5,392 bases of DNA from an uncultured Cocleimonas sp. Lineage in GTDB: Bacteria; Pseudomonadota; Gammaproteobacteria; Thiotrichales; Thiotrichaceae. Under the pieces are notes generated by a model, which saw only the letters and a program-made list of their open reading frames with translations, was not told the origin of the DNA and did not search any database. Positions 5,250-5,392 of the stretch are shown here, one piece after another; the stretch's first letter is position 1; each line of letters begins with the position of its first letter. The DNA is taken from the NCBI GenBank assembly GCA_938041705.1, contig CALISP010000139.1, positions 1-5,392 of the forward strand, in the 5' to 3' direction. A program made the position numbers and the translations under genes.

Positions 5250-5392
5250 TTGGAATTATTTGACAAACTCAGTCAGGGTGAAACCCTGATTGAGAGTGCC
5301 ATATTGGTACAAATCAAGTTTAACTCGAGAACTAGTTCTGGTCGTTCTGGCCAAGAACAACAAGATATAAACGAATTTACTGAATTAGTGCG
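5250..5392 (+). CDS. hflX: GTPase HflX, N-terminal part (cut by window edge)
   Basis: The first 47 codons are present, with no stop before the edge. HflX is a GTPase that splits stalled or hibernating ribosomes. The peptide LELFDKLSQGE...AILVQIKF...DINEFTELV aligns with the usual HflX start (FDRYDAGEQAVLVHIYF...LQEFESLV in E. coli), and the location directly after hfq is diagnostic. No ATG or GTG is available; an in-frame TAG at 5247-5249 directly precedes TTG (5250-5252), which must therefore be at or near the start. The upstream GAAGAAGAG, within the end of hfq, is a weak binding site. Compared with E. coli there are about four extra residues (in GETLIES), exactly where the DNA forms a strong hairpin. 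The GTPase domain lies beyond the window. Confidence 0.85.
   Translation, partial: MELFDKLSQGETLIESAILVQIKFNSRTSSGRSGQEQQDINEFTELV
5268..5294 (+). repeat. Strong 12-bp hairpin inside the start of hflX
   Basis: CTCAGTCAGGGT (5268-5279) pairs with ACCCTGATTGAG (5283-5294) around a GAA loop; all 12 positions pair, one of them as G-U (5272/5290). It starts 18 bases after the hflX TTG and 26 bases after the hfq stop. No T run follows, so it is not a normal intrinsic terminator. It could protect the hfq mRNA 3' end from exonucleases, pause ribosomes, or lower hflX expression relative to hfq. Confidence 0.8.

Noticed and set aside
5329..5338. Perfect palindrome GAACTAGTTC in hflX, with AACTAGTT at 5244-5251
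   Set aside because: Short palindromes inside or beside coding sequence, without further context; possibly chance restriction-site-like words.
1..5392. CRISPR arrays, tRNA or rRNA genes, phage or toxin-antitoxin modules
   Set aside because: No regularly spaced repeats, cloverleaf-like segments or matching small gene pairs were found on either strand.

Overview
The window looks like a chromosomal segment of an A+T-leaning, probably aquatic or marine, gammaproteobacterium. The support is the proteobacterial order mutL...miaA-hfq-hflX, all on the + strand, with protein sequences close to the gammaproteobacterial type (for example the Hfq Sm core and the MiaA motifs). I cannot name a genus. No rRNA, tRNA, CRISPR array or transposase gene is visible, and nothing convincing is encoded on the minus strand.

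Layout. Bases 19-390 encode a small exported ComEA-like helix-hairpin-helix DNA-binding protein with an unusual lysine-rich tail; a strong intrinsic terminator follows at 412-438. The next 150 bases hold the probable mutL promoter. It is interwoven with a perfect 17-bp inverted repeat (513-529 / 558-574), one arm of which fills the -35/-10 spacer with a run of six G. mutL (588-2573) encodes a full-length MutL of the endonuclease type. A short gap with a G7 run and an 8-bp inverted repeat leads to a membrane diguanylate cyclase (2648-3781). After 59 bases comes miaA (3841-4782), then a 228-base leader/promoter region, hfq (5011-5241), and the first 47 codons of hflX (from a TTG at 5250 to the window edge), which contain a strong 12-bp hairpin.

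How the genes relate. mutL (mismatch repair), miaA (tRNA A37 prenylation), hfq (RNA chaperone) and hflX (ribosome-splitting GTPase) form the classical 'amiB-mutL-miaA-hfq-hflX' superoperon of gammaproteobacteria. Here that order is disturbed twice: comEA rather than an amidase gene lies upstream of mutL, and a c-di-GMP synthase gene is wedged between mutL and miaA. mutL, the cyclase gene and miaA all lack a recognisable Shine-Dalgarno sequence, whereas hfq has a strong one. The most interesting material is in the control regions: the mutL inverted repeat, the operator-like and possibly leaderless start of miaA, the A-rich hfq leader that may bind Hfq itself, and the hairpin inside the start of hflX. 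I do not see a wholly new multi-gene system.
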